Assembly (NCBI GenBank): GCA_009602725.1
Contig: WELB01000022.1
Location: 1,000,193-1,064,192 of the forward strand
DNA length: 64,000 nucleotides
From: Spirogloea muscicola
Taxonomy: Eukaryota; Streptophyta; Zygnematophyceae; Spirogloeales; Spirogloeaceae
Reading direction: 5' to 3'
Shown here piece after piece: positions 55,081-63,494 of this stretch. Below the pieces are notes generated by a model. It was not told the origin of the DNA. It ran no database searches and saw only the letters and a list, made by a program, of their open reading frames with translations. Position 1 is the stretch's first letter; each line of letters begins with the position of its first letter. Both the position numbers and the translations under genes were made by a program.

Positions 55081-55309
55081 GGCCACTTTCCTTCCTTTCC
55101 CCCTAGTTCGTCTCCGACTTTTTGACTCACGCCTTGTCTCGACTCTGATTGGGAAGCACCGCGGCGGCGAGCAGCAGGCCTGGGCGGCGGGCGCGCTGCG
55201 GGGCGGCCATGGCGGCGGCGGCGGCCTGCCTGGTCTGATCAAACGAGAGCAGATGCGGCTGCTGATGTTACAGGATCAGGGTGGAGGGGGGGCGGGCGTG
55301 GGAGAGTTT

Positions 55310-55550
55310 TGTTTTGTTTTGTTTTTTGGCCTCTTTCCCTGCAGCGAGCTACTCAGACCTGATGTTGCTCACTCGTGGGTACTGAGCATCCTCTGCATCG
55401 TCTACGTCTTTTGCATTGTTTTGGAGTGCAGTCCTTTTTGCGGCTCCAAAGCCAAAGCCAAAGAGAGAAACTTTCTTTGGCTTTGGCCATTGTCCATTCT
55501 TTTTTGGGCTGGCTTTTTCCAGCCCACCTTCTCTACGGGCGAGCCCTAGT
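55310..55550 (+). repeat. LINE-A 3' end
   Basis: TTCCCTGCAGCGAGCTACTC, GTTGCTCACTCGTGGGTACTG (end of coding tail), then TTTGGCTTTGGCCATTGTCC, a T-run, GGGCTGGCTTTTTCCAGCCC at 55,506-55,525 and TCTACGGGCGAGCCC. 55,560-55,830 is very GC-rich without a clear gene. Confidence 0.75.
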
Positions 55551-55859
55551 TTGTTTCTGTTGAGGAGGGGGGGGAGGGCGCGCGCGGGCGAGTGGCCTCA
55601 CTGTCGCGGGAGCCCCCGACACGCGGCGTCCCGGGGGCGGCCACGGGCCCAGGCACGCCAGCCCGGCCGCGCCGGCTGCCGTCGCTTGCCGTCGACGGCT
55701 TGAGCCCGGGGCCGCGGGCTGCCGATCCGACGGATCACCGAGGCTGCGGCCCGGCGAGGCAGCAACGCCCCCGGGCGCCCCCTGCGCCGCCTGCTGCCTC
55801 CCCCTTAGGCGCTCAGGATGAGTACGCACTGCTTAATTGTATAAGAGATTTAGTGTACA

Positions 55860-56009
55860 GTTTAGCGCCATTGGTCACGAAAGAATGTGCTCGCCCATAG
55901 AACAGAGGGGCTGGCAGAAGCCAGCCAAAAAAAACAATGGACAAAAATGAAAGAGCCACAACAGGTGCCGAAAAGAAGGGAAACACACAATTTAGCGCCA
56001 TTGGTTACG
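55860..56009 (-). mobile_element. 112-bp LINE-A tail insertion with 19-bp flanking duplication
   Basis: TTTAGCGCCATTGGTCACG (55,860-55,878) and TTTAGCGCCATTGGTTACG (55,991-56,009) flank a 112-bp minus-oriented segment holding only the LINE-A UTR end: the CCATTG block, a T-run, stem GGCTGGC/GCCAGCC and CTATGGGCGAGC. One mismatch in 19 fits a target-site duplication of a severely 5'-truncated LINE or a SINE that borrows the same tail. Confidence 0.78.
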
Positions 56010-56019
56010 GGTGCAGGAA

Positions 56020-56170
56020 AATTCGTGTATTTGAAACAAACGAAGGCCAAATGGCCAAGTACAAAGGCAAGCACATCTAAGACCTATATAACCTGCGGGT
56101 GCAGGGGGCTTGACGTGCAGCACCTGCGCACGGGGCAAAAGACTGATGCTGTTGGTTTCCGAGTACAGTC
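56020..56170 (-). repeat. LINE-C 3' end and shared spacer
   Basis: GTGTATTTGAAACAAACGAA and GGCCAAATGGCCAAGTAC are the inverted LINE-C terminus. The following GACGTGCAGCACCTGCGCAC and GGGGCAAAAGACTGATGCTG resemble the palindrome arm at 60,000-60,050. Confidence 0.55.
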
Positions 56171-56324
56171 CAACCAACCCTGTCTCAGGTTATCCTCCAC
56201 TAGCTCGTACCCTCTATAACGTCATCAAATTCTGGCAGACCGAGTCGGTTTGCCAGCATAAGGATTATAGCCTCCTATACTTCCATACTTTGTACATGTT
56301 TCTCAACATATAAGGTTATACCTA

Positions 56325-56430
56325 TGGACGGACCGTGCAGACGGACCGTGCGGGGGACCGTGCGACGGCGTGCGACTGACGGACCGTGCGACGGACCGTG
56401 CAACGGCCCGTGCGACGGACCGTGCGGCCT
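56325..56430 (+). repeat. Degenerate 12-13-bp GACGGACCGTGC repeat
   Basis: GACGGACCGTGC or close variants occur about eight times between 56,328 and 56,430. It sits just left of the inverted-repeat element at 56,490. Confidence 0.8.
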
Positions 56431-56489
56431 GTACCGTTCGTTATATGTCTATCGTTATACAAACCTCCCCAACCGACCGTAGAACCTTA

Positions 56490-57048
56490 GGGCCGGGTTA
56501 CACCGGGGCGGTCGGCCAGAAGCGTTGTGACCGCCGGGTCAAGGCGGTGTCACTGCCACGGAGGCCGAGGCCGCCTGCCCGTGCCGATGCGTATTTGACT
56601 TTCCGTGTATTTGGAGGGGGTTGGTGCCAGCTGTCCCTTCTCGGGCGGGGCCGGGGTGGGGGGGTGGGGTGGTCGGAATCCAGACCACCTCGGGAGGTGG
56701 TCTGGATTCCGGCCGCCAGCGTGGCAAACGCGCGCGTTTCTTCCTTCAACGCGCCCGAAAGGCGTCCTGGTCAGCGTCCGCTGTGGCGCCTCCGTGGCGT
56801 GCGACCACGACCGGGCTGTCCCCCTTGATGACCTCCAAATCTTCAGTGTTATGCTCCTTCCACTTTACTGCCTGCTGTGTGTAGCCCCTCTTTTTGTCAA
56901 CAAATACTAGGCCATCTATTGCATAAGATCTCTTTAAGGTCCTATACATGCAGCTCAGATCTTCCAGCGTTACACCGGCGACGGTCATTTCATTCAACGC
57001 GCGACACGTACCCTCGGCGCGGCCGACCGCCCCGGTGTAACCCGGCCC
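56490..57048. mobile_element. Possible DNA transposon remnant with 28-bp terminal inverted repeats
   Basis: GGGCCGGGTTACACCGGGGC plus GGTCGGCC at 56,490-56,517 is a perfect inverted copy of 57,021-57,048. On the right, outside it, GTTGACTGTA (57,058) gives a TACAGTCAACC-type end like pogo/Tc1-class elements with TA targets (inference). A minus frame at 56,746-57,219 crosses the right end (VTLEDLSCMYRTLKRSYAID, FVDKKRGYTQQAVKWKEHN). I do not recognise it. Confidence 0.6.
56674..56711. repeat. Perfect 17-bp hairpin
   Basis: CGGAATCCAGACCACCT, loop CGGG, then the exact complement. It lies inside the inverted-repeat element, just right of a G-run. Confidence 0.9.
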
Positions 57049-57177
57049 TTGGACAGGGTTGACTGTACTAACATAGGGCCCTCCCTTCTCAAGCATTTGG
57101 GCCTTTCTCATAGTTTTTGAGGTCGTGTTCACTATGTGCGGGACTGCTTTCCTCCATACAGCTGTGGAAGAAAGAAA

Positions 57178-57330
57178 GAGCTCGCCCATAGGAAAGAGGG
57201 GCTGGCTTTGCCAGCCCAAAAAGAATGGACAATGTCCAAAGGCAAAGAAAGAGGTGCCGAAAAAGGACTACACTACCAAGCACAACAATGCACTAGGGAA
57301 GCTCAGTACCCGCGAGTGAGCAGAAGAGAC
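57178..57330 (-). repeat. LINE-A 3' tail, minus strand
   Basis: GCTCGCCCATAGGAAAGAGG, stem GGGCTGGC-TTT-GCCAGCCC at 57,199-57,217, AAAAAGAATGGACAATGTCC, then GGGAAGCTCAGTACCCGCGA. Matches the 26,178-26,330 copy base for base over long stretches. Confidence 0.78.
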
Positions 57331-57419
57331 TACTTTCCTAAATTTGATGGAAGTGCTGTTTGTTTAGTTACTTCTGAGCAGGCACCTTTGATGGTCGGCA
57401 CCATTCACCGTCTCCAATT

Positions 57420-57640
57420 TCTTGTTCATACTTTTGTGGGCTGGCGTGCTGTGTCCCGCCGCCAAGGGCAGCAGAGCGAGCGGCCCGGCTTCAATACCGT
57501 CGGGTTGCTTGCTCAAGTGCACATGATGCGCCTTGCCATTTCCCTGCAGTTGGTAATGTACGTCATCAGGAATGCTTGCCGATGTACTTGGCCACTTTGG
57601 CCTTCAAGTTTTCAATACACGCAAGCTTTTTTTGAAAGAG
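57420..57640 (+). pseudogene. LINE coding fragment followed by LINE-C end
   Basis: FVGWRAVSRRQGQQ, GFNTVGLLAQVHMMRLAISL equals the EQADFDAAGSLAQVYRMRLA block, then the LINE-C-like terminus (GTACTTGGCCACTTTGGCCT, CAATACACG) at about 57,590-57,620. Confidence 0.6.
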
Positions 57641-57649
57641 CTTACCACT

Positions 57650-59440
57650 TTTTCTTGCAGCCATCGCTTTTATTCTGGAAGAGCAAGGAAAAGTACGGAC
57701 CTCGTCTTTTCTTAGGACCTTGTCAATCTCTTTCTAGCGTCACTGACAGCCGACCCTTATTTCCGGAAGATGGTGTGCATGATCTTCATGGCCCCTGCCT
57801 CAGACGCTACATTGCTTCATTCATCCTTGTTGGGCTGGCCTTTCACAGCCACTGTACACTGGAAGAGCTGTTGTTATATTTGTACTCTGCGCGAGACGGG
57901 GCCGGACAGCAAGCGAGCGCGATCGGTGGAGGGTAGGGCCGATCGCTGTGCTCGCCAGCGACGGCGCGCCTCGGCATGGTGGGCGAGGCGAGGACAAGGC
58001 GAAGGCCCCATCATCTCCGATGCCCGCTTCTTGGGTTGGACGAGACGAGTCTGTTGTGCAGAGGTGGTCCATTGAATCCTGCGCTTAGCATTGCGACCTG
58101 GGCCGCCACGGGGCTCACTCACATTCGACGACTCGCATTGCCTTGCAGCTGTCGCGGCTGCTGCCGGCAGTGTCGGTAGCGATGCTGCAGTGGCTGCCTC
58201 TGGCTGGACCTGCCAGCAGGAGGGCAGGTCCTGGGATCACTGGCTGGCCGATCACACCTGGCTTTCGCACCAACTGTGCGCGTTCTACACAGCAGTTCCG
58301 CTCGATAAGGCCGAGCACTCCTTTGCTGGAGTCATCTCACGCAGTTCTGCAGCCAGATGGGTCAGCAGCTTCATCTCATATCAGGCTCAATCTCAAAGTG
58401 GGTGGCTTAGGTAGTGGATCTGGTGCCATCACACGGCCATGCACGCAAGTATGTGGGCTATGAGATGACATGACCCATCACTGATTGGCTGGCTCAGGTA
58501 CTGCTCAGCAGTTTTCAATCCACGACTCATACTGCTATTGATGTGCACAAACCAGCACGTAGACAATGATAAGGGTGGTGATATAACCAGCGGCTCTTGC
58601 TAGGTCACATATCCAGGCATCTGAATTGCAGCCCAACAAAGTGGCTGTCAGGCTCTTGTCCAGCCACAGCCAGCTCACTATCCTCCTAACGCTGCCTTCT
58701 TGCAGTTGCTACTGCTTGACTACGCGCGTGACACAAGGAGCATTTGAGCATTAAGTAAACAGCACACGTTCGGAAGCCAACTGGAGCAGCTTGTTACAAT
58801 GAGGTGTATGAAACACTTGGCACTCTGCTGATGCAGGATAACACGCGTTGCAGCATATAGGAAACCTAAGCGAAGGTCGCCAGGTGGAGGTCGCAGCACT
58901 CAGTAAGGGGCCATGGCAGCGGGACCAGCAACTCATGTCCGACGGGCTTTACTGTGCACCATTGCGACATCGTTGGCACAGCCAAACCCCAGAGCAGCAG
59001 GAACTCTTACTAGCCACTCAAGGTTGACAGAGGAAGACTGGGCTAGCTGGACTTGACTGCTTCGACAAGCAATGCACAATTATGCAGAGATACAGCAGAT
59101 CTGCAACCCACATCCTAAGGAACCAGAAGTATGCTAGCTGAACCTGTCCACTTGTAATGTCCACACCCACCACAGCACACACAATACCCCACTGTCAGCA
59201 AGAAAAGAATATGCGCTCGCCTGTGTAGCAGCGCCTCCACAAGAGCCAGGCCGAAATGAATAAGCTGCACGAGGAGATAACAAGCGTGCCCAGATCTGGG
59301 CGGGCATGGCGCCTTCCTTTTTCAATCGACACCATTCTCGCCCTTTTTATTCCTGAACGAATCTCGCAGTGCTACAAATCGCTTGTAGCACTGGTTCTTG
59401 TTCTTCCCAGGAACAGCTGCAGCTATCCGCTCCCATCTAG
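57650..59440. other. Stretch without a recognised gene
   Basis: A type-2 LINE stem (GGGCTGGCCTTTCACAGCC) lies at 57,831. A plus open frame at 58,091-58,414 (GWTCQQEGRSWDHWLADH, KAEHSFAGVISRSSAARW) has no family I know and may be an exon or chance. A single N at 59,446 marks ambiguity next to the LINE-B copy. Confidence 0.35.
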
Positions 59441-59446
59441 CAGTCN

Positions 59447-59720
59447 GCCTTTGGGTCTTGTGTCCTGCTACCGTATGCGTTTGTCTATGTCGCTACAGCG
59501 TTCCCAAGCGCTTGCTTTGCATCGCCGCGCTGGTCGTGCCCTTGCAGCAGCCTCTGGCTTGCGCAGCGGGGTTGCTCTTCCTCCCCTCAGCTCATCTGAC
59601 TTCCTACTGCTGACACGGGGTTACTAAGAGCGCCCTGGCTGCCTAGCCTGTGGCTCCGTCATGAACACCTGTATGCATCTGGCTGGCTTTCACAGCCGCT
59701 CTTTCAATATCAGCAGCCGC
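59447..59720 (+). pseudogene. LINE-B 3' end: coding tail and UTR
   Basis: LGLVSCYRMRLSMSLQRSQ, RAGRALAAASGLRSGVALPP, SSDFLLLTRGY, stop at 59,625, then GTCATGAACACCTGTATGCA and GGCTGGCTTTCACAGCCGC. Nearly identical to 32,031-32,310. Confidence 0.82.
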
Positions 59721-59811
59721 ATTCATTTGGGTGAGTACGTACAAAATTGGAGGTTAGCTGGCCAATTTAGCTTGCAGATTAGCGCCTTCGGTTACGGGGT
59801 GCAGGAAATTG

Positions 59812-59880
59812 CTCGCCCACACAGAAGAGGGGCTGGCAAAGCCAACCCAAACAGCATGGACAAAATCCAAAGAGCCAAGA
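59812..59880 (-). repeat. LINE-A tail, minus strand
   Basis: GCTCGCCCACACAGAAGAGG, stem GGGGCTGGCAAAGCCAACCC (one T-G pair), AGCATGGACAAAATCC. It abuts the left arm of the palindrome at 59,881. The preceding GCGCC(T/A)T(C/T)GGTTACGG block also flanks the 55.9-kb insertion. Confidence 0.7.
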
Positions 59881-60290
59881 GCCAGCAGCCGGCAGCTGGT
59901 CAGAGGCGCTGCCGGAGGCTCGCCATGGCGGGCCGGGACTGGCCCTCCCAGGCGGCGGCGAGGGATTGGGTGGCGGCGAACGCGGCGTAAGACTCGAAGG
60001 ACCGACAGCATGGCTCGTTTGCCCCGTGCGCAGGGCTGTACGTCACGCCCCTGGCTTTTTCCAGCCCCTATCCTCAATGGGCGAGCCCTTCTCTGGAGGA
60101 TGGGCATGCTGAAAAAGCAGGGGCGTGACGTACAGCCCTGCGCACGGGGCAAACGAGCCATGCTGTCGGTCCTTCGAGTCTTACGCCGCGTTCGCCGCCA
60201 CCCAATCCCTCGCCGCCGCCTGGGAGGGCCAGTCCCGGCCCGCCATGGCGAGCCTCCGGCAGCGCCTCTGACCAGCTGCCGGCTGCTGGC
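59881..60290. repeat. Large palindrome, two perfect 173-bp arms
   Basis: Arms 59,881-60,053 and 60,118-60,290 are exact reverse complements by direct reading. The 64-bp spacer is a LINE-A tail end (GGCTTTTTCCAGCCCC, CAATGGGCGAGCCC). The right arm ends 32 bp before the start codon of a receptor-kinase first exon. Confidence 0.95.
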
Positions 60291-60322
60291 AGCACCGGCT
60301 GCATAGCCGCAATCGGTCGAGC

Positions 60323-60396
60323 ATGGCAGCCGCCGCCGCACTGCTTGTCACTACCGCTCGGCTGACCTGTGTCGGCGTAACCGCCGGGGGCTTCGC
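60323..60396 (+). pseudogene. Orphan first exon (signal peptide) of a second LRR receptor kinase
   Basis: ATG at 60,323 encodes an alanine/leucine-rich signal peptide (MAAAAALLVTTARL...GGFA) and ends in phase 2 at a GTGAGC donor, exactly like exon 1 of the 49-kb gene. The intron behind it carries CAGTCCTGAGCCG and GATTGC(A/G)CCTGC(A/C)AG, also present in intron 1 of the 49-kb gene, plus a LINE-B stem near 60,450. No plus-strand exon 2 follows. Confidence 0.75.
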
Positions 60397-60570
60397 GTGA
60401 GCAGTCCTCCCTCTTACCCTCCTACCCTCTCACCTTTGTATACACCTGGCTGACTTCTACAGCCGCTCTTGAAATCAGCAGCCGCGGTCTTAGTACCTCC
60501 CGCACCACCATGGCATTGCCAGTCCTGAGCCGTAAACAGATTGCACCTGCAAGTTCTCTCTAGACTTGAA

Positions 60571-62760
60571 TCACCCGGTGGCATCGATCAACTTGGGAAA
60601 CGTCAACCCAGCACCAAATGCTCCGAGATTCTGGAGCATCTCAATCACGTCGACCATTGTTGGCCTCTGTTTTGGAATATCGGAGCAGCAAATTAGCCCC
60701 AATCTCAAGGCGCCTCGGACTTCGTCCACTTTCTGGGGACGAATGGAGCTAGCGCCATATCAACGCACTCCAAAGGCTTCTCGTGTCGATGGCAGAATCG
60801 CACCCACGAGATTAAGTTGCCACCACTTGAAATTTTGGTCTGAAAGAAAGGGTCAACAGGCCGTTTGCCAGTGACAGTCTCGAGAAGCATCACTCCGAAA
60901 TTGAAGGCATCGCTGTATGTGGTCAGTTGGCCTAGGGCGCAGTCTGGACCGATATACCCGACTGTGCCTGTCAATGTGTCGTAGGCCTCTCTAGTGTCGT
61001 GCAAGAAGGATGTATAGACACATGCTGGTAGAGGCACCTCAGACTGCCTAGCAATGATTATAGATCATCTTTCCTGCAACTCATGACGCGTCACAATGCA
61101 TCATTGGACGCATCATTGTGACGCGTCATGAGTTGCAGGAAAGATGATCTATAATCATTGCTAGGCAGTCTGAGGTGCCTCTACCAGCATGTGTCTATAC
61201 ATCCTTCTTGCACGACACCAGAGAGGCCTACGACACAGCTCAACGGACATTGGAGGGCATCGGGAACTCCCTGCAGCCAGGGTTGACACGTGCGTGTCAT
61301 GTGCCTGAAAGGTTCGTGCAAGCCCAAAATTCGCCATGTACACTTGACCTTGTCCATTCAACCAAGGTGTTGCTTGGCTTGACGTCCCTTTGCAGCACCA
61401 GGGATGCACTCGTGATGCACGTACTTAAGCCCAATTGCTGCACCCAACAATACCTTCTTACGTGCAGCCCAGTGATCAAACCCTTCTGGCTTTGGAGGCA
61501 CGCCATCTCCCCCGTGAACCAATTGGTCAAGATACCCGCCAGGCAAGAATGGAAGATGAGCAGCATGTCCTCGTCGCTGTCATGAGGGATGTACCACTCT
61601 ATTGCGGGACAGATTGCGGTGATGGATGCGACTCAATACCTCCACCTCAGCTTTCACCGATCTCAGTCCTTGCTTGTTAATTGGCGCTAGCTTCTTCACT
61701 GCATACTTTTGCCTTCCTTCATCTGCGCATTGGTCAGCGTTTCGCATCGTAGTGAAAATTTGCCATAAAAAAGCCATAGATAAGAAAAAGACCGGGACAA
61801 TCAGCACCAAGACTAAGCACCGCTTGCAAGCAGGGCAATGTACGTACACATAGACTTTCCCTAAGCCGCCAGACCCAATAATGTGGTTGTCGATGGAATC
61901 CTCAGCGTCCATGAGCTCCTGGTAGGTGAAGGGACCTTGGAGTCTGTCCTTAGTGATGGACATCTCGGAGCAGAAGCTCTCGACGATGCGCTCCTTCTCT
62001 GTCATAGTTTTGTCCTTCTTCCGAGCTAAGCAACACTGGGAGAAGTCCCAGCAATAATAGGAGAAGGAGGACAAGAGCCCCAACAACAATGCCGACGATT
62101 GCCCCCTTTGATAAGCTCGACGACTTGTGCTCCGGAGATGACGGGGAAGGAGGAAGAGAACGAGGTGGAGGAGCGGTCTTGCAGGCCACTTAAGGGCCGC
62201 CACACAACGCGGCATTGCCAGAGAAGGAGCTGCTGCCGACTGACCAATAGAATAGCCAGGAATGGGCCCACTGAGGTTGTTGTTTGAGATGCTAAAGAAG
62301 AGAGTAAGATTCAACTTAGCGAAGGACGCCGCGATGCTGCCATTGTAATTGTTGTTGGAAAGATCGAGATAGGTGAGACTTGGCAAGTTGCCTATGCGCT
62401 CCGCTATGGGCCCGCTGAATGAGTTGCTTGCAGCCGAAAATGTAACGAGCTTGCTTAATTTCCCAGTTTCAGGGGGGAGACTGCCGGTTAGGTGGTTGTT
62501 GGAAATGACAAGATAGTGAGCGTTTTGCAGACTTCGAATGCTCGCAGGGCTCCTCCGGTCAAGCTGTTGTGACCTAAGTAAGTAGTCAGTGCACTGCTTA
62601 GGTTGCCAAGCCACTCTGGGAATGGGCCAGAAAAAGTTTTATTCTCCACTACCAGCTCTTGGCAAGTTATCCAGGTTGGAGAAGGTCGTCGGAATCGGTC
62701 CTGAGAGGCTGTTGCCAGTGAGGTAGAGCCCGTTGAGCAGCAGAGTCGATGCAATCTGCA
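60571..62760 (-). pseudogene. LRR receptor kinase pseudogene, inverted relative to its first exon
   Basis: Minus order: LRRs from LYLTGNSLSGPIP near 62,690 through SNNNLSGPIPGYSIG near 62,240, stalk and a frame-shifted membrane region near 62,040-62,170, FTYQELMDAEDSIDNHIIGS and GGLGKVY near 61,870-61,940, an intron whose AG acceptor has become AC, YAVKKLAPINKQ near 61,700, LDQLVHGGDGVPP near 61,500, QRDVKPSN and VYMANFGLART near 61,310-61,400, an intron containing a palindrome, TVGYIGPDCALGQ near 60,935, TGKRPVDPFFQ and a final frame ending TGA at 60,571. A one-base loss in a C run near 60,735 and other shifts break it. The LRR N-terminus and exons 1-4 are missing. Confidence 0.85.
60975..61237. 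repeat. Palindrome in a pseudogene intron, 124-bp arms
   Basis: Arms 60,975-61,098 and 61,114-61,237 match at 123 of 124 positions (one A/G difference near 60,993), with a 15-bp spacer. The left arm is the native end of the intron before TVGYIGPD, and the right arm is its inverted copy. Confidence 0.95.
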
Positions 62761-62814
62761 GTCACCACGTCTGCATTGATACGCGGACCTCCTCCGGGCG
62801 GGATGGCTACTAGG

Positions 62815-62900
62815 TCAGACATTTGGACATTGTCCATTCCTTTAAGGGCTGGCTTTGCCAGCCCCTCATTTCTATGGGCGAGCCCTTCTTTTTTCGTTTC
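62815..62900 (+). repeat. LINE-A tail
   Basis: TTGGACATTGTCCATTCC, T/A run, GGGCTGGC-TTT-GCCAGCCC at 62,846-62,864, CTCATTTCTATGGGCGAGCC. It lies just outside the truncated 5' side of the receptor kinase pseudogene. Confidence 0.78.
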
Positions 62901-62939
62901 TTCCATAAGAGGGCGGTGGCTGGGAAAGAGAAGTGGCAC

Positions 62940-63360
62940 TCCCAATGGGGGCAAGGGCTGTGAGAAGCCAGCCCGAAAAGAATTGACAGAGGTTCGAAGG
63001 GGCCAAAGGACGGAGGGGCCTAAAAAGCGCTAAGCAGCTACGAAGGGGCCTGAAGATGCTATGTCAGAACGGGGGAGGATGGACCACTCAGTGGTTACGA
63101 GTGAGGAGCCTCAAATCCAACAGACTAGCTGCCGGAAAACTATCCCCCTGACGAAAGCCGGAGGCCGCAGCGAGAGCTACGGCCAGCACGCAGATGCAAG
63201 GCGTGGGCCATGGACCGCTGAAACGCTAAGTAAAGGAAGAGGCCGGCAAGGGCATGCGAGAAAAATGACACTGCTAGACACAAGACGACGCAATGGGAAA
63301 CTCAGTAACCCCTGCTTGAGCAGCCGCAGGTCGGAGAAGCAGGGCTCCCGGAAGAGTGCT
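62940..63360 (-). pseudogene. LINE-A 3' end, minus strand
   Basis: Minus reading gives the coding tail in degenerate form (HALHLRAGRSSRCGLRLSSG-like at 63,130-63,210, GSPASPTCGCSSRGY-like end near 63,310-63,350) and type-2 tail pieces (AAGGGCTGTGAGAAGCCAGCC at 62,947). Two tails may be superimposed. Confidence 0.55.
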
Positions 63361-63379
63361 TAGTTTTTAGCGCTTTCCC

Positions 63380-63478
63380 CTTTCTCACACTTTGTTCATT
63401 CATTCTTGGGCTGGCCAATCTGGCCGCGCTTTTTTCTTTTTGGGCTGGCCTTTCCCAGCCCCTATCCTCTATTCTCGT
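63380..63478 (+). repeat. LINE-A tail
   Basis: CTTTGTTCATTCATTCTTGG with GGGCTGGCCAATCTGGCC, then TTTTTGGGCTGGCCTTTCCC and AGCCCCTATCCTCTATTCTCG: two stem-loops in tandem at 63,408 and 63,453. Confidence 0.7.
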
Positions 63479-63494
63479 ACATTATTCCTTCTTT

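Noticed and set aside
55587-55830. Very GC-rich block considered as ribosomal RNA spacer or rRNA
   Set aside because: None of the conserved rRNA core sequences could be recognised.
58091-58414. Possible exon of an unknown gene
   Set aside because: No homologous motif, no convincing splice partners and no start context; left as unassigned.
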